Shown: positions 1 through 5,799 of the stretch, piece by piece | Numbering within the stretch: the stretch's first letter is position 1 | Layout of the letters: every line of letters starts with the position of its first letter | NCBI GenBank assembly: GCA_002919115.1 | Contig: PKER01000280.1 | Location: 1-6,565, forward strand | Source: a bacterium | GTDB lineage: Bacteria > Actinomycetota > Thermoleophilia > Solirubrobacterales > 70-9 | Length of the DNA: 6,565 nt | Direction of reading: 5' to 3' | Program-made: the position numbers and the translations under genes | The notes under the pieces: model-generated | Database searches by the model: none | What the model was told of the DNA's origin: nothing | What the model saw: only the letters and a program-made list of their open reading frames with translations

Positions 1-1077
1 CGAGTCGCCGCCGCCGACCACGGTCGTGCCGGGCGCCGAGGCGACGGCCTCCGCGACGCCGCGCGTGCCCGCGGCGAACGGCTCCATCTCGAACGCGCCC
101 ATCGGGCCGTTCCAGAACACCGTCCCCGCGCGGTTGATCGCCTCGCCGTACGCCGCGACCGTGCGCGGGCCCACGTCGAGGCCCATCCAGCCGTCGGGCA
201 CCTCCACGCCGTCGAGCTCCTTGCGCTCGGCGTCCGCGGCGAAGCGGTCGGCGAGCACGAGGTCGACCGGCAGCCGCAGCTCGCAGCGCGAGGACTCCGC
301 GGCCGCGAGCACCTTGCGGGCGAGCTCGACGCCCTCGTCCTCGACGAGGCTGTCGCCGGTCGCGATGCCCTGCGCGCGGAAGAAGCTGAAGCACATCGCG
401 CCGCCGATCAGGACCTCGTCGGCCACGCCGAGGAACCGCTCGAGCACGCCGATCTTGTCCGACACCTTCGCGCCGCCGAGCACGACGACGAGCGGGCGCT
501 CGGGGTCGTCGCGCACCTTGGTGAGCTCGACGACCTCGCGCTCGAGCAACAGCCCGGCGTAGGCGGGCAGGTGCTCGGCGACGCCGGCGGTCGTCGCGTG
601 CGCGCGGTGGGCGGCGCCGAACGCGTCGTTGACGTAGACGTCGGCGAGCTCGGCCAGCTTCGCGGCGAGCTCGGGGTCGTTCTTGGTCTCCCCCGGCTCG
701 TAGCGGCTGTTCTCGAGCAGCACGACCTCGCCCGGGTTACGGTGCGCCTCGACGACGGCCTTCACCTCGTCGCCGACGACGCCCGGGGCGACCGTCACCT
801 CGGCGCCGATCAGCTCGCTGAGGCGCGCCGCGACCGGCGCCATCGAGAACGCGGGGTCGCGGTCCTTCGGCCGGCCCAGGTGCGAGACCAAAACGAGCGA
901 GGCGCCGCGCTCGCGCAAGAGCTCGATCGTCGGCAGGGCGGCGCGGATGCGCGCGTCGTCGGCGACCTCGCGGCCGCCCTCGCCGTCACGGAGCGGGACG
1001 TTGAAGTCGACGCGCACCAAGACGCTGCGGCCCTCGACCGCAGCGTCCCGGATGCTCGCTCGGTTGAACTCGCTCAA
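1..1077 (-). CDS. pgk: Phosphoglycerate kinase, C-terminus cut by window edge
   Basis: Phosphoglycerate kinase is a cytoplasmic glycolytic enzyme that transfers phosphate between 1,3-bisphosphoglycerate and ADP, giving 3-phosphoglycerate and ATP. The 359 visible residues carry the family landmarks in order: RVDFNVP (22-28), SHLGRP (65-70), NDAFG followed by AHR (150-159), GGAKVSDKI (201-209), FWNGPMGAFE (321-330) and the nucleotide-binding GGGDS (355-359) at the edge. Bacterial PGKs are usually about 390-400 residues, so only some 40 C-terminal residues are missing. The chosen start is TTG at 1077-1075. It lies 7 nt after the gap stop, gives the normal distance to RVDFNVP, and no ATG or GTG fits. 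A weak AGG lies about 7 nt upstream. The tight spacing implies co-transcription and probable translational coupling with gap. The substrate-loop variant ENSRYEPGE (122-130) replaces the more common ENxRFxPGE. Identity is very secure; the exact start is less so. Confidence 0.97.
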   Translation of the reverse strand, partial: MSEFNRASIRDAAVEGRSVLVRVDFNVPLRDGEGGREVADDARIRAALPTIELLRERGASLVLVSHLGRPKDRDPAFSMAPVAARLSELIGAEVTVAPGVVGDEVKAVVEAHRNPGEVVLLENSRYEPGETKNDPELAAKLAELADVYVNDAFGAAHRAHATTAGVAEHLPAYAGLLLEREVVELTKVRDDPERPLVVVLGGAKVSDKIGVLERFLGVADEVLIGGAMCFSFFRAQGIATGDSLVEDEGVELARKVLAAAESSRCELRLPVDLVLADRFAADAERKELDGVEVPDGWMGLDVGPRTVAAYGEAINRAGTVFWNGPMGAFEMEPFAAGTRGVAEAVASAPGTTVVGGGDS

Positions 1078-1084
1078 GCGCGAC

Positions 1085-2092
1085 CTACAGGACCTTGGAG
1101 GCCAGCTCGACGCAGCGGTTCGAGTAGCCCCACTCGTTGTCGTACCAGGCGACCGCCTTGACCATCTTGCCGTCGGCCACCATCGTCGACTTCGCGTCGA
1201 AGATCGACGAGTGCGGGTCCTTGACGATGTCCGTCGAGACGATCGGGTCCTCGGTGTAGGCCAGGATGCCCTTGAGCGGGCCCTCGGCCGCCTCCTTGAC
1301 CACCTGGTTGACCTCCTCGACCGTGGTCTCGCGCGAGACGTCGGCGACGAGGTCGACCACCGAGCCGGTCGGCACGGGGGCGCGCATCGCGAAGCCGTTC
1401 AGCTTACCCTGGAGCTCCGGCAGCACGAGGCCGACGGCCTTCGCCGCGCCCGTCGTGGTCGGGATCAGGTTCAGGGCCGCGGCGCGCGCCCGGCGCAGGT
1501 CCTTGTGCGGCATGTCCTGCAGGCGCTGGTCGGCCGTGTACGCGTGCACGGTCGTCATCAGGCCGCGCTCGATGCCGATCGCGTCGTTCAGCACCTTGGC
1601 GAGCGGCGCGAGGCAGTTCGTCGTGCACGACGCGTTCGAGATGATGTGGTGCTTCTCCGGGTCGTAGTCCCGGTCGAAGTTGACGCCGAGCGCCACCGTC
1701 ACGTCCGGCTCGGTCGCGGGCGCCGAGATGATCACCTTCTTGGCGCCGGCCTGGAGGTGCTTCGCGGCGTCGTCGCGCTTCGTGAAGCGCCCCGTCGACT
1801 CGATCGCGACCTCGACGCCGAGGTCACCCCAGGGCAGGTTCGCCGGATCGGTCTCGGAGCAGACCTTGATCTCCTTGCCGTCGACCACGATCGCGCCGTC
1901 GCGGGCCTCCACCTCGCCGGGGAAGCGGCCGAGGATCGAGTCGTACTTGAGCAGGTGGGCAAGCGTCTCGATGTCGGCGATGTCGTTGACCGCGACGATG
2001 TCCAGGGCGATGTCGTCGCGCTCGTAGGCCGCACGGAACAGGTTCCTGCCGATGCGGCCGAAGCCGTTGATTGCAACCTTCACTTGAGTCAT
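1085..2092 (-). CDS. gap: Type I glyceraldehyde-3-phosphate dehydrogenase (NAD-dependent)
   Basis: GAPDH oxidises glyceraldehyde 3-phosphate with inorganic phosphate and NAD+ to 1,3-bisphosphoglycerate, the substrate of the PGK encoded next. The 335-residue length is normal. The Rossmann motif NGFGRIGR is at 9-16. The catalytic cysteine is C156 within SNASCTTNC (152-160), and the partner histidine is H183 in TTVHAYT. The C-terminal signature WYDNEWGYSNR is at 316-326. D37 followed by I38 after the second strand, and the MPHKDLRRARAAA segment (194-206) carrying the proline typical of NAD-specific enzymes, point to the glycolytic NAD enzyme rather than an NADP-type GapB. The ATG start is preceded by a perfect AGGAGG at 2105-2110, spaced 12 nt. 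The gene lies 49 nt after the VOC stop and 7 nt before pgk, so it looks like the middle gene of one unit. Confidence 0.98.
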   Translation of the reverse strand: MTQVKVAINGFGRIGRNLFRAAYERDDIALDIVAVNDIADIETLAHLLKYDSILGRFPGEVEARDGAIVVDGKEIKVCSETDPANLPWGDLGVEVAIESTGRFTKRDDAAKHLQAGAKKVIISAPATEPDVTVALGVNFDRDYDPEKHHIISNASCTTNCLAPLAKVLNDAIGIERGLMTTVHAYTADQRLQDMPHKDLRRARAAALNLIPTTTGAAKAVGLVLPELQGKLNGFAMRAPVPTGSVVDLVADVSRETTVEEVNQVVKEAAEGPLKGILAYTEDPIVSTDIVKDPHSSIFDAKSTMVADGKMVKAVAWYDNEWGYSNRCVELASKVL

Positions 2093-2104
2093 TACTTCGG
2101 GTTT

Positions 2105-2110
2105 CCTCCT
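2105..2110 (-). promoter_or_regulatory. Strong Shine-Dalgarno of gap
   Basis: AGGAGG on the minus strand lies 12 nt before the gap ATG. It is a full anti-16S match with slightly long spacing. It supports the start choice and shows that gap has its own initiation signal despite following another gene closely. Confidence 0.75.
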
Positions 2111-2141
2111 GTGTACTTCTCTGAGGGGCGGGCGCGCGGGG

Positions 2142-2504
2142 CTACGTCGTCCCGACCGCGATCTCGATGCGGTTCCCGTCGGGGTCGAGCAGGTAAGCGG
2201 AGTAGTAGGTCGGGCCGTACTCCGGCCGCTGGCGCGGGGGGCCCTGGTCGGTTCCGCCGGCCGCGAGGCCGCCCTCGTAGGACGCCTTGACGGCCGGGAT
2301 GCTGTTCGCCGCGAACGCGACGTGGCCGCCCCCCGGGGCGACCGGGTGCCGGGTCGACGCGTAGAAGACGGGCTTCACGATGCCCCACGCGATGTGATCG
2401 GGCTCCTCGGTAAGCCGTCGCCATCCAAGCGCGCCGAGAACGGCGTCGTAGAAGCGGCCGCTGCGCTCCAGGTCCGCAACTTCGACGCTCACGTGGTGGA
2501 TCAC
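2142..2504 (-). CDS. VOC superfamily (glyoxalase/dioxygenase-fold) protein
   Basis: This is a 120-residue single-domain protein of the vicinal oxygen chelate fold, which includes glyoxalase I, fosfomycin- and bleomycin-resistance proteins and extradiol dioxygenases. Visible features are the N-terminal IHHVSVEVADLERSGRFYDAVL (2-23), a mid-domain GHVAF (60-64) and the C-terminal YLLDPDGNRIEIAV (104-117). The usual metal ligands appear intact as H4, H61 and E114, so a metal-dependent activity is likely; the substrate cannot be read from sequence. The start is GTG at 2504-2502, which begins the conserved first strand. No Shine-Dalgarno is present, but a TANNNT hexamer sits 7 nt upstream, as in a leaderless transcript. 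It follows the ABC permease by 73 nt and precedes gap by 49 nt. It could be a methylglyoxal or other metabolite-handling enzyme, or a drug-binding protein. The fold assignment is secure; the function is open. Confidence 0.88.
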   Translation of the reverse strand: MIHHVSVEVADLERSGRFYDAVLGALGWRRLTEEPDHIAWGIVKPVFYASTRHPVAPGGGHVAFAANSIPAVKASYEGGLAAGGTDQGPPRQRPEYGPTYYSAYLLDPDGNRIEIAVGTT

Positions 2505-2511
2505 GGTTCCG

Positions 2512-2517
2512 AGCTTA
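2512..2517 (-). promoter_or_regulatory. Candidate -10 element for leaderless VOC-gap-pgk transcript
   Basis: TAAGCT on the minus strand matches the TANNNT consensus of actinobacterial -10 elements. It is followed by exactly 7 nt and then the GTG start, so transcription would begin at or next to the start codon. No convincing -35 was found about 17 nt upstream. The placement, together with the absent Shine-Dalgarno, is the main argument. Confidence 0.4.
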
Positions 2518-2560
2518 TCCGGGCGCGTGCCGGGCTTAGCCTTCGGCGATGCCGCTATCC

Positions 2561-2577
2561 CCCCCGGACGGCGGGGG
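2561..2577 (-). terminator. GC-rich hairpin just after the ABC permease stop (possible terminator)
   Basis: A perfect 6-bp stem, CCCCCG paired with CGGGGG around a 5-nt loop, begins at the base directly after the permease TGA. There is no U-tract, so it is not a textbook intrinsic terminator, although hairpins without a strong U-run are proposed in high-GC actinobacteria. It falls between the exporter genes and the candidate VOC promoter, which is where a boundary would be expected. Chance is possible in DNA this GC-rich. Confidence 0.35.
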
Positions 2578-3351
2578 TCACGGACGGCGCGGTGCCCAGC
2601 GGAAGGCCCGCGACGCGACGGCCAGGCCGGCGACCCCCCAGAGCGCGACGATCCCGAGGTTCCCCCACTCGAACCCCGCCCCGGTCGTGGCCGGGTCGAA
2701 CACGGTGAGCATCGCCTCGAACGCGTGGCGCACGGGGAACACCTCAGCGACCCTGAGCACCCCGTCCGGGATCTCGGTCTCGGGGATGAAGACGCCCGAG
2801 AGGAAGTAGAGGGGCAAAAGCGCGACGTTCGCGATGGGCGCGGCGGACTCCTCGCTCGGGATCAGGGCCGCGAGCGCGAAGCCGAGCGAGCTGAAGGCGA
2901 AGGCGATCACGAGCAGCGAGACCAAGAGCGCGGGGAGGGTGTTCGTGGGGACATCGACGCCGTAGAAGATCGCGCCGATCGCGGTCACGACCACGACCAT
3001 CAGCACGCAGGTGACGAACGAGTTGCCGACCCTGCCGGCCACGAACACCCAGGCAGGCAGCGGCGTGGCGCGCACGCGCTTCAGCCGCCCGCTCTCGCGG
3101 TCCACCGTCAGGTTCATCGCGAGGCTCTGCGTGGTCGCGGAGACGATGGCCAGGGTGAGGATGCCGGGTACGTAGTAGGTCGAGACCTTCATGCCCAGTT
3201 CCGGGATCCGCTCGTCGCCGAAGAGGCCCTGGAAGATGAACAGGAAGATGATCGGCAGGAGCACCGTGAAGAAGACGGACGCCGGGCTTCGCCAGAACAC
3301 GAGCAGGTCGAAGCGCAGCTGGTGCCACACGAGGGCCGCGTTGTCGGTCAT
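2578..3351 (-). CDS. ABC-2 type exporter permease (DrrB-like)
   Basis: This is the membrane subunit of an ABC exporter, partner of the ATPase encoded immediately upstream. The 257-residue length is normal for a DrrB-like ABC-2 permease. Six hydrophobic segments are visible at about 24-43, 57-78, 104-130, 139-163, 172-190 and 230-248. Between segments 2 and 3 lies the cytoplasmic SGRLKRVRATPLP (87-99), the coupling-helix region typical of this family. The PLYFLSGVFIP stretch (180-190) and PVRH (206-209) are also typical. The ATG overlaps the ATPase stop as ATGA, and an AGGAGG lies 7 nt upstream inside the ATPase gene, so the two subunits are probably translationally coupled. The transported substrate is unknown; family members move antibiotics, lipids or polysaccharides outward. 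Confidence 0.93.
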   Translation of the reverse strand: MTDNAALVWHQLRFDLLVFWRSPASVFFTVLLPIIFLFIFQGLFGDERIPELGMKVSTYYVPGILTLAIVSATTQSLAMNLTVDRESGRLKRVRATPLPAWVFVAGRVGNSFVTCVLMVVVVTAIGAIFYGVDVPTNTLPALLVSLLVIAFAFSSLGFALAALIPSEESAAPIANVALLPLYFLSGVFIPETEIPDGVLRVAEVFPVRHAFEAMLTVFDPATTGAGFEWGNLGIVALWGVAGLAVASRAFRWAPRRP

Positions 3352-4265
3352 GCGCGCCCCTCCTCGCCGACCAGGCGCAGGTAGACCTCCTCGAGGGTCG
3401 GGCGCGTCACCTCGAGGCCGTCCAGCTCGACGCCGCGCTCGAGCGCCCAGCCCGTGAGCGAGTTGAGCAGGCGCACCACGTCGCCGTCGCGCAGCACGAG
3501 CTGGCCGTTCTGCTCAACGGCGGCGGCACCGACGTCCGCCGGGAGCTCGGCGGGCGGCATGTCCGCCGGGAGCCGGAAGCGCACGGTCGCCTCCTCCTCG
3601 GCGCGGCCCCCGAGGTCGTCGGGCGTGCCGACCGCGACGATCCTGCCCTTCGCGATCACGGCGACCCGGTCCGCCAGCGCCTGTGCCTCCTCCATGTAGT
3701 GCGTCGTGAGGAAGACCGTCTTGCCGAGGTCGCGCAGGTTCGCGATCACGTCCCAGAACTGCCGGCGAGCGGCCGGGTCGAACCCGGTCGTGGGCTCGTC
3801 CAAGAACAGGAGCTCGGGGTCGCCGATGAGCGCCAAGCCGACGTCCAGGCGGCGCTGCTGGCCGCCCGAGAGATGCCCCGCGCGATCGTCGGCCTTGTGC
3901 GCGAGCCCGACGAGCTTAAGCGTCTCGTCCACGGGGCGCGGGTTCGGGTAGTACCCCGCCCAGAGCTCCAGCGTCTCGCGGACGGTCAGCACGGGCTCCA
4001 TGCGGCACTCCTGCAGCACGATCCCGACCCGCGCGCGCCAGGCGCGGTCGGCGGCGCCGGGATCCTGCCCGAGCACGGTGACCTCTCCCCCGCTCCGCTC
4101 CCGGTAGCCCTCGAGGATCTCGACCGTGGTCGTCTTCCCCGCGCCGTTCGGGCCGAGGAAGGCGAAGATCTCGCCGGGCTCGACCTCCAGGTCGATGCCC
4201 CGGACGGCCTCGAAGTCGCCGTACGACTTGCGGAGGCCGTTGACCGAGATCACGGGTTGGGACAC
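3348..4265 (-). CDS. ABC exporter ATP-binding protein (DrrA-like)
   Basis: This is the nucleotide-binding subunit that powers the adjacent ABC-2 permease. With the GTG start at 4265-4263 it has 305 residues, usual for DrrA-type ATPases. Motifs in order are Walker A GPNGAGKTT (38-46), Q-loop Q85, signature LSGGQ (132-136), Walker B LLFLDEP (152-158), D-loop GFDP (161-164) and switch histidine H189 in TTHYMEEA. The C-terminal tail (about 225-305) ends in LEVTRPTLEEVYLRL, the extra domain characteristic of this exporter class. An in-frame ATG at 4457 would add 64 Arg-rich residues unlike any ABC N-terminus and is not accepted. The GTG start directly precedes the conserved first strand. No Shine-Dalgarno is seen, but CATAAT ends 6 nt before the GTG, suggesting a leaderless transcript. 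All catalytic residues are present, so the protein should be active. Confidence 0.95.
   Translation of the reverse strand: MSQPVISVNGLRKSYGDFEAVRGIDLEVEPGEIFAFLGPNGAGKTTTVEILEGYRERSGGEVTVLGQDPGAADRAWRARVGIVLQECRMEPVLTVRETLELWAGYYPNPRPVDETLKLVGLAHKADDRAGHLSGGQQRRLDVGLALIGDPELLFLDEPTTGFDPAARRQFWDVIANLRDLGKTVFLTTHYMEEAQALADRVAVIAKGRIVAVGTPDDLGGRAEEEATVRFRLPADMPPAELPADVGAAAVEQNGQLVLRDGDVVRLLNSLTGWALERGVELDGLEVTRPTLEEVYLRLVGEEGRA
3359..3364 (-). promoter_or_regulatory. Shine-Dalgarno of the ABC permease
   Basis: AGGAGG within a longer GAGGAGGGG run on the minus strand lies 7 nt before the permease ATG, inside the last codons of the ATPase. Spacing and match are optimal, which fixes the start and supports tight stoichiometric expression of the two subunits. 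Confidence 0.8.
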
Positions 4266-4271
4266 GACAGC

Positions 4272-4277
4272 ATTATG
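4272..4277 (-). promoter_or_regulatory. Candidate -10 element for leaderless exporter transcript
   Basis: CATAAT on the minus strand matches TATAAT at 5 of 6 positions and ends 6 nt before the ATPase GTG, where a -10 would sit if transcription starts at the start codon. It is one of the few AT-rich hexamers in this GC-rich region. No clear -35 is seen. Confidence 0.45.
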
Positions 4278-4354
4278 CGACTTGCGCGCCGGAAGAACCG
4301 TCGTCGGCGGCTCTCGACGGTCTGAGTCGCGGCACGCGTCAGCCTGCCCCCGCT

Positions 4355-4459
4355 TCAGTCGCCGCGGCGAGCGAACAACGCCGGCGACGGCCCGGGGTCG
4401 GGATCGAGCCCGATCTCGATGGCGCCCCACCCACAGCGCTCGAGCGCTGCGAGGCACAC
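4355..4459 (-). CDS. Possible small ORF or gene remnant, 34 residues
   Basis: A GTG-initiated reading frame in the divergent intergenic region encodes a 34-residue peptide containing ERCGWGAIEIGLDPDPG and ending in FARRGD. The amino-acid composition is protein-like rather than the Arg/Pro/Ala-rich noise typical of shadow frames here. The tail loosely resembles the C-terminal part of a GNAT acetyltransferase (a xxIExGxxPDxxxALxxYxRxGF pattern), so it might be a decayed fragment. An in-frame TTG at 4480 would give 41 residues; a stop lies at 4510-4508. It is not followed closely by another gene (89 nt to the ATPase). No Shine-Dalgarno is convincing. It could simply be chance. Confidence 0.15.
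   Translation of the reverse strand: MCLAALERCGWGAIEIGLDPDPGPSPALFARRGD
4434..4449. promoter_or_regulatory. Perfect 16-bp palindrome in the divergent intergenic region (operator candidate)
   Basis: CAGCGCTCGAGCGCTG is a perfect inverted repeat with no spacer, centred about 98 nt before the glycosidase ATG and 176 nt before the ATPase GTG. Its half AGCGCTCG recurs at 4480-4487, within a second, 10-bp palindrome GCTCGCGAGC at 4483-4492. The 45-bp offset is close to a whole number of helical turns. Two similar dyads between divergent genes are what a dimeric repressor site could look like. The alternatives are a hairpin or chance in GC-rich DNA. Confidence 0.35.
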
Positions 4460-4538
4460 CTCAACCCACGACCCGGTCAAGCGCTCGCGAGCACCCGAGT
4501 GCCTCGTTCAGGCTCAGCGTCCGGCATGCTGCGACGCG

Positions 4539-5741
4539 ATGAGCGCCCGCGTTCTCTTCCCCGCGGCCGCCGTGGTGATCGTCGCCGCGGCGGTAGCCCT
4601 CGTAGCCATCCGGGAGTCCCGCGATGCGGGCGTCGTCGCCGAGCCGCCTCCGCCGCCGGAGTGCGAGCCGGGCGGCAGGGATCGCAACCCGGCGGACGAG
4701 CCCGCCCGGCCCCGCCGGGGCGAGCCGCTCATCGCCCGGCAGGCGGGCCACATCCCCTTCGGGTTCAACGACGCCGCCGTGCAGGTCGGCCAGCTCGGCC
4801 TCGACGAGGCCTTGGAGCTTTACCGCGCCAGCGGCGCGACGATCTGGCGCCTGGTGATCGACTGGGGCGCCGTCGAGCGCTCGCCGGGCGAGCTCGACTT
4901 CTCCCGCTACGACGAGCTCTACTGCGGAATGCTCGCGGCGGGCGTCCGGCCGCTGTGGAGCGTGACCGGCATCCCCGCGTGGGCGGCCCCGCTCGGCCTG
5001 TGCGGCGACCCGTGCGTGCGCCCGCCGGAGGACGAGCACCTCCCCCAGCTCAGGCGCTTCGCCGAGATCGCCGCGAGCCGGTACCCGCGCTCCGTTGCGT
5101 TCGAGGCCTGGAACGAGCCCAACCTGGCCTCCTACTGGGGCGGCTCCTCCCCGGACGCGTCGGGCTACGCCAAGGTGCTCGAGGCGATCTACGACGGCGT
5201 CAAGGACGGCGACCCCGAGATGCCGGTGCTCGGGGGCGCGCTCTCCAACAACCCCACCGACGAGCCGGGCGGGAACGTCTCGCTGCGCACCTTCCTCGCC
5301 GAGATGCTCGACCGGGACGCGCTCGACCACATGGACGGCCTCGGCCTCCACGCCTACCCGATCGCCGCGATCGGCGAGCCCGGGGACCAGTTCACCGCCG
5401 CGCTGGACGTGGCGCGCGAGCTCTTGCCCCGCGGCGTTCGCATCTGGATCACGGAGATCGGCGCCCCGACGGCGGGCGGCGCGTTCGCCCCCGAGGTGAC
5501 GCCGGATCAGCAGGCCGCGATGATGGCGGAGGCCTACCGGCGCCTCGACGCCTCGGCGGACGTCGACGCGGTGCTCTTCCACACGCTTGTCGATCCCAAC
5601 GCCGCGATCCCGGGCGGCACCGGCTTCGGCTTCTTCGAGCGGCCCGGCGACGACGGCAGCGCGGCGCCCAAGCCCGTGGTGTGCGCGGTGCGCACGCTCG
5701 CACGCCCGGACGAGCCGTGCCCCGCGGCGGCCGGCGGCTGA
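4539..5741 (+). CDS. Membrane-anchored or secreted clan GH-A glycoside hydrolase
   Basis: This is a 400-residue TIM-barrel glycosidase of the GH5/GH39-like group in clan GH-A (retaining mechanism). The N-terminus is a signal or anchor helix (about 5-24), then a Pro-rich linker with PPPPP (36-40). The catalytic domain runs from about residue 70 to 385. The acid/base is E193 in WNEPN (191-195) and the nucleophile is E306 in ITEIG (304-308). Other barrel landmarks are RLVIDW (104-109), GVRPLW (135-140), GLHAYP (269-274) and FHTLVD (347-352). C155 and C159 in LCGDPC could form a small disulfide loop, consistent with export. The ATG at 4539 is preferred because it places the anchor helix at the N-terminus; an upstream in-frame ATG at 4419 would add 40 non-signal residues. 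No Shine-Dalgarno is evident. The downstream gene is a paralogue. The substrate is unknown; extracellular or capsular polysaccharide is an inference. Confidence 0.88.
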   Translation: MSARVLFPAAAVVIVAAAVALVAIRESRDAGVVAEPPPPPECEPGGRDRNPADEPARPRRGEPLIARQAGHIPFGFNDAAVQVGQLGLDEALELYRASGATIWRLVIDWGAVERSPGELDFSRYDELYCGMLAAGVRPLWSVTGIPAWAAPLGLCGDPCVRPPEDEHLPQLRRFAEIAASRYPRSVAFEAWNEPNLASYWGGSSPDASGYAKVLEAIYDGVKDGDPEMPVLGGALSNNPTDEPGGNVSLRTFLAEMLDRDALDHMDGLGLHAYPIAAIGEPGDQFTAALDVARELLPRGVRIWITEIGAPTAGGAFAPEVTPDQQAAMMAEAYRRLDASADVDAVLFHTLVDPNAAIPGGTGFGFFERPGDDGSAAPKPVVCAVRTLARPDEPCPAAAGG

Positions 5742-5760
5742 GCACCGGGCACGCCGGCGC

Positions 5761-5789
5761 TTGCAACCCGCCGCGGCCGCGGTTACCGT
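5761..5789 (+). promoter_or_regulatory. Candidate promoter of the second glycosidase
   Basis: TTGCAA (5761-5766) and TACCGT (5784-5789) are separated by exactly 17 bp, matching a -35 TTGACA at 4 of 6 positions and a -10 TANNNT. Transcription would begin about 3-4 nt before the ATG at 5800, a nearly leaderless mRNA. The spacer contains a 12-bp palindrome, CCGCGGCCGCGG (5771-5782), where a bound protein could block polymerase. It lies in the 58-nt gap between the two glycosidase genes, so the second gene may be transcribed independently of the first. Confidence 0.45.
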
Positions 5790-5799
5790 GACAGGCGGG

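Larger units (their letters stand above)
4266..4538. other. Divergent intergenic region
   Basis: This 273-nt stretch separates the minus-strand exporter genes from the plus-strand glycosidases and should contain both promoters. It holds the CATAAT element next to the ATPase start, a short inverted repeat ATCGAG-N6-CTCGAT (4403-4420), the 16-bp palindrome (4434-4449), the related site at 4480-4492 and a doubtful 34-residue reading frame. For the plus-strand gene, the only -10-like hexamer near the start is CATGCT at 4525-4530, 8 nt before the ATG; it is weak. No RNA gene is recognised. Confidence 0.6.

Noticed and set aside
26..1161. Plus-strand open frames opposite pgk
   Set aside because: They are Ser/Thr/Arg-rich or Arg/Val/Asp-rich translations antisense to an unambiguous PGK reading frame.
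947..2290. Long plus-strand open frame of 447 residues
   Set aside because: It lies antisense to gap, pgk and the VOC gene, and its translation is Arg/Asp/Val-rich low complexity without any motif. It is a mirror frame caused by high GC.
4398..4413. T-arm-like hairpin TCGGG-ATCGAGC-CCGA suggesting a tRNA
   Set aside because: The seven following bases have no partner acceptor strand about 50 nt upstream, and no anticodon or D arm fits. The loop also has A at the position of the conserved first T.
4266..4457. N-terminal extension of the ABC ATPase to an ATG at 4457
   Set aside because: The extra 64 residues are Arg-rich and unlike ABC proteins. The conserved domain starts right after the GTG at 4265, which has a -10-like element just upstream.
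4419..4538. N-terminal extension of the first glycosidase to an ATG at 4419
   Set aside because: It would bury the export helix behind 40 polar residues and run through the palindromic region. The ATG at 4539 gives a normal signal or anchor topology.
5730..5758. Two GCCGGC copies around the end of the first glycosidase as a possible terminator
   Set aside because: There are only 6 bp of self-palindromic stem with a 17-nt loop, part of it inside the coding sequence, and no U-tract. It is expected by chance at this GC content.
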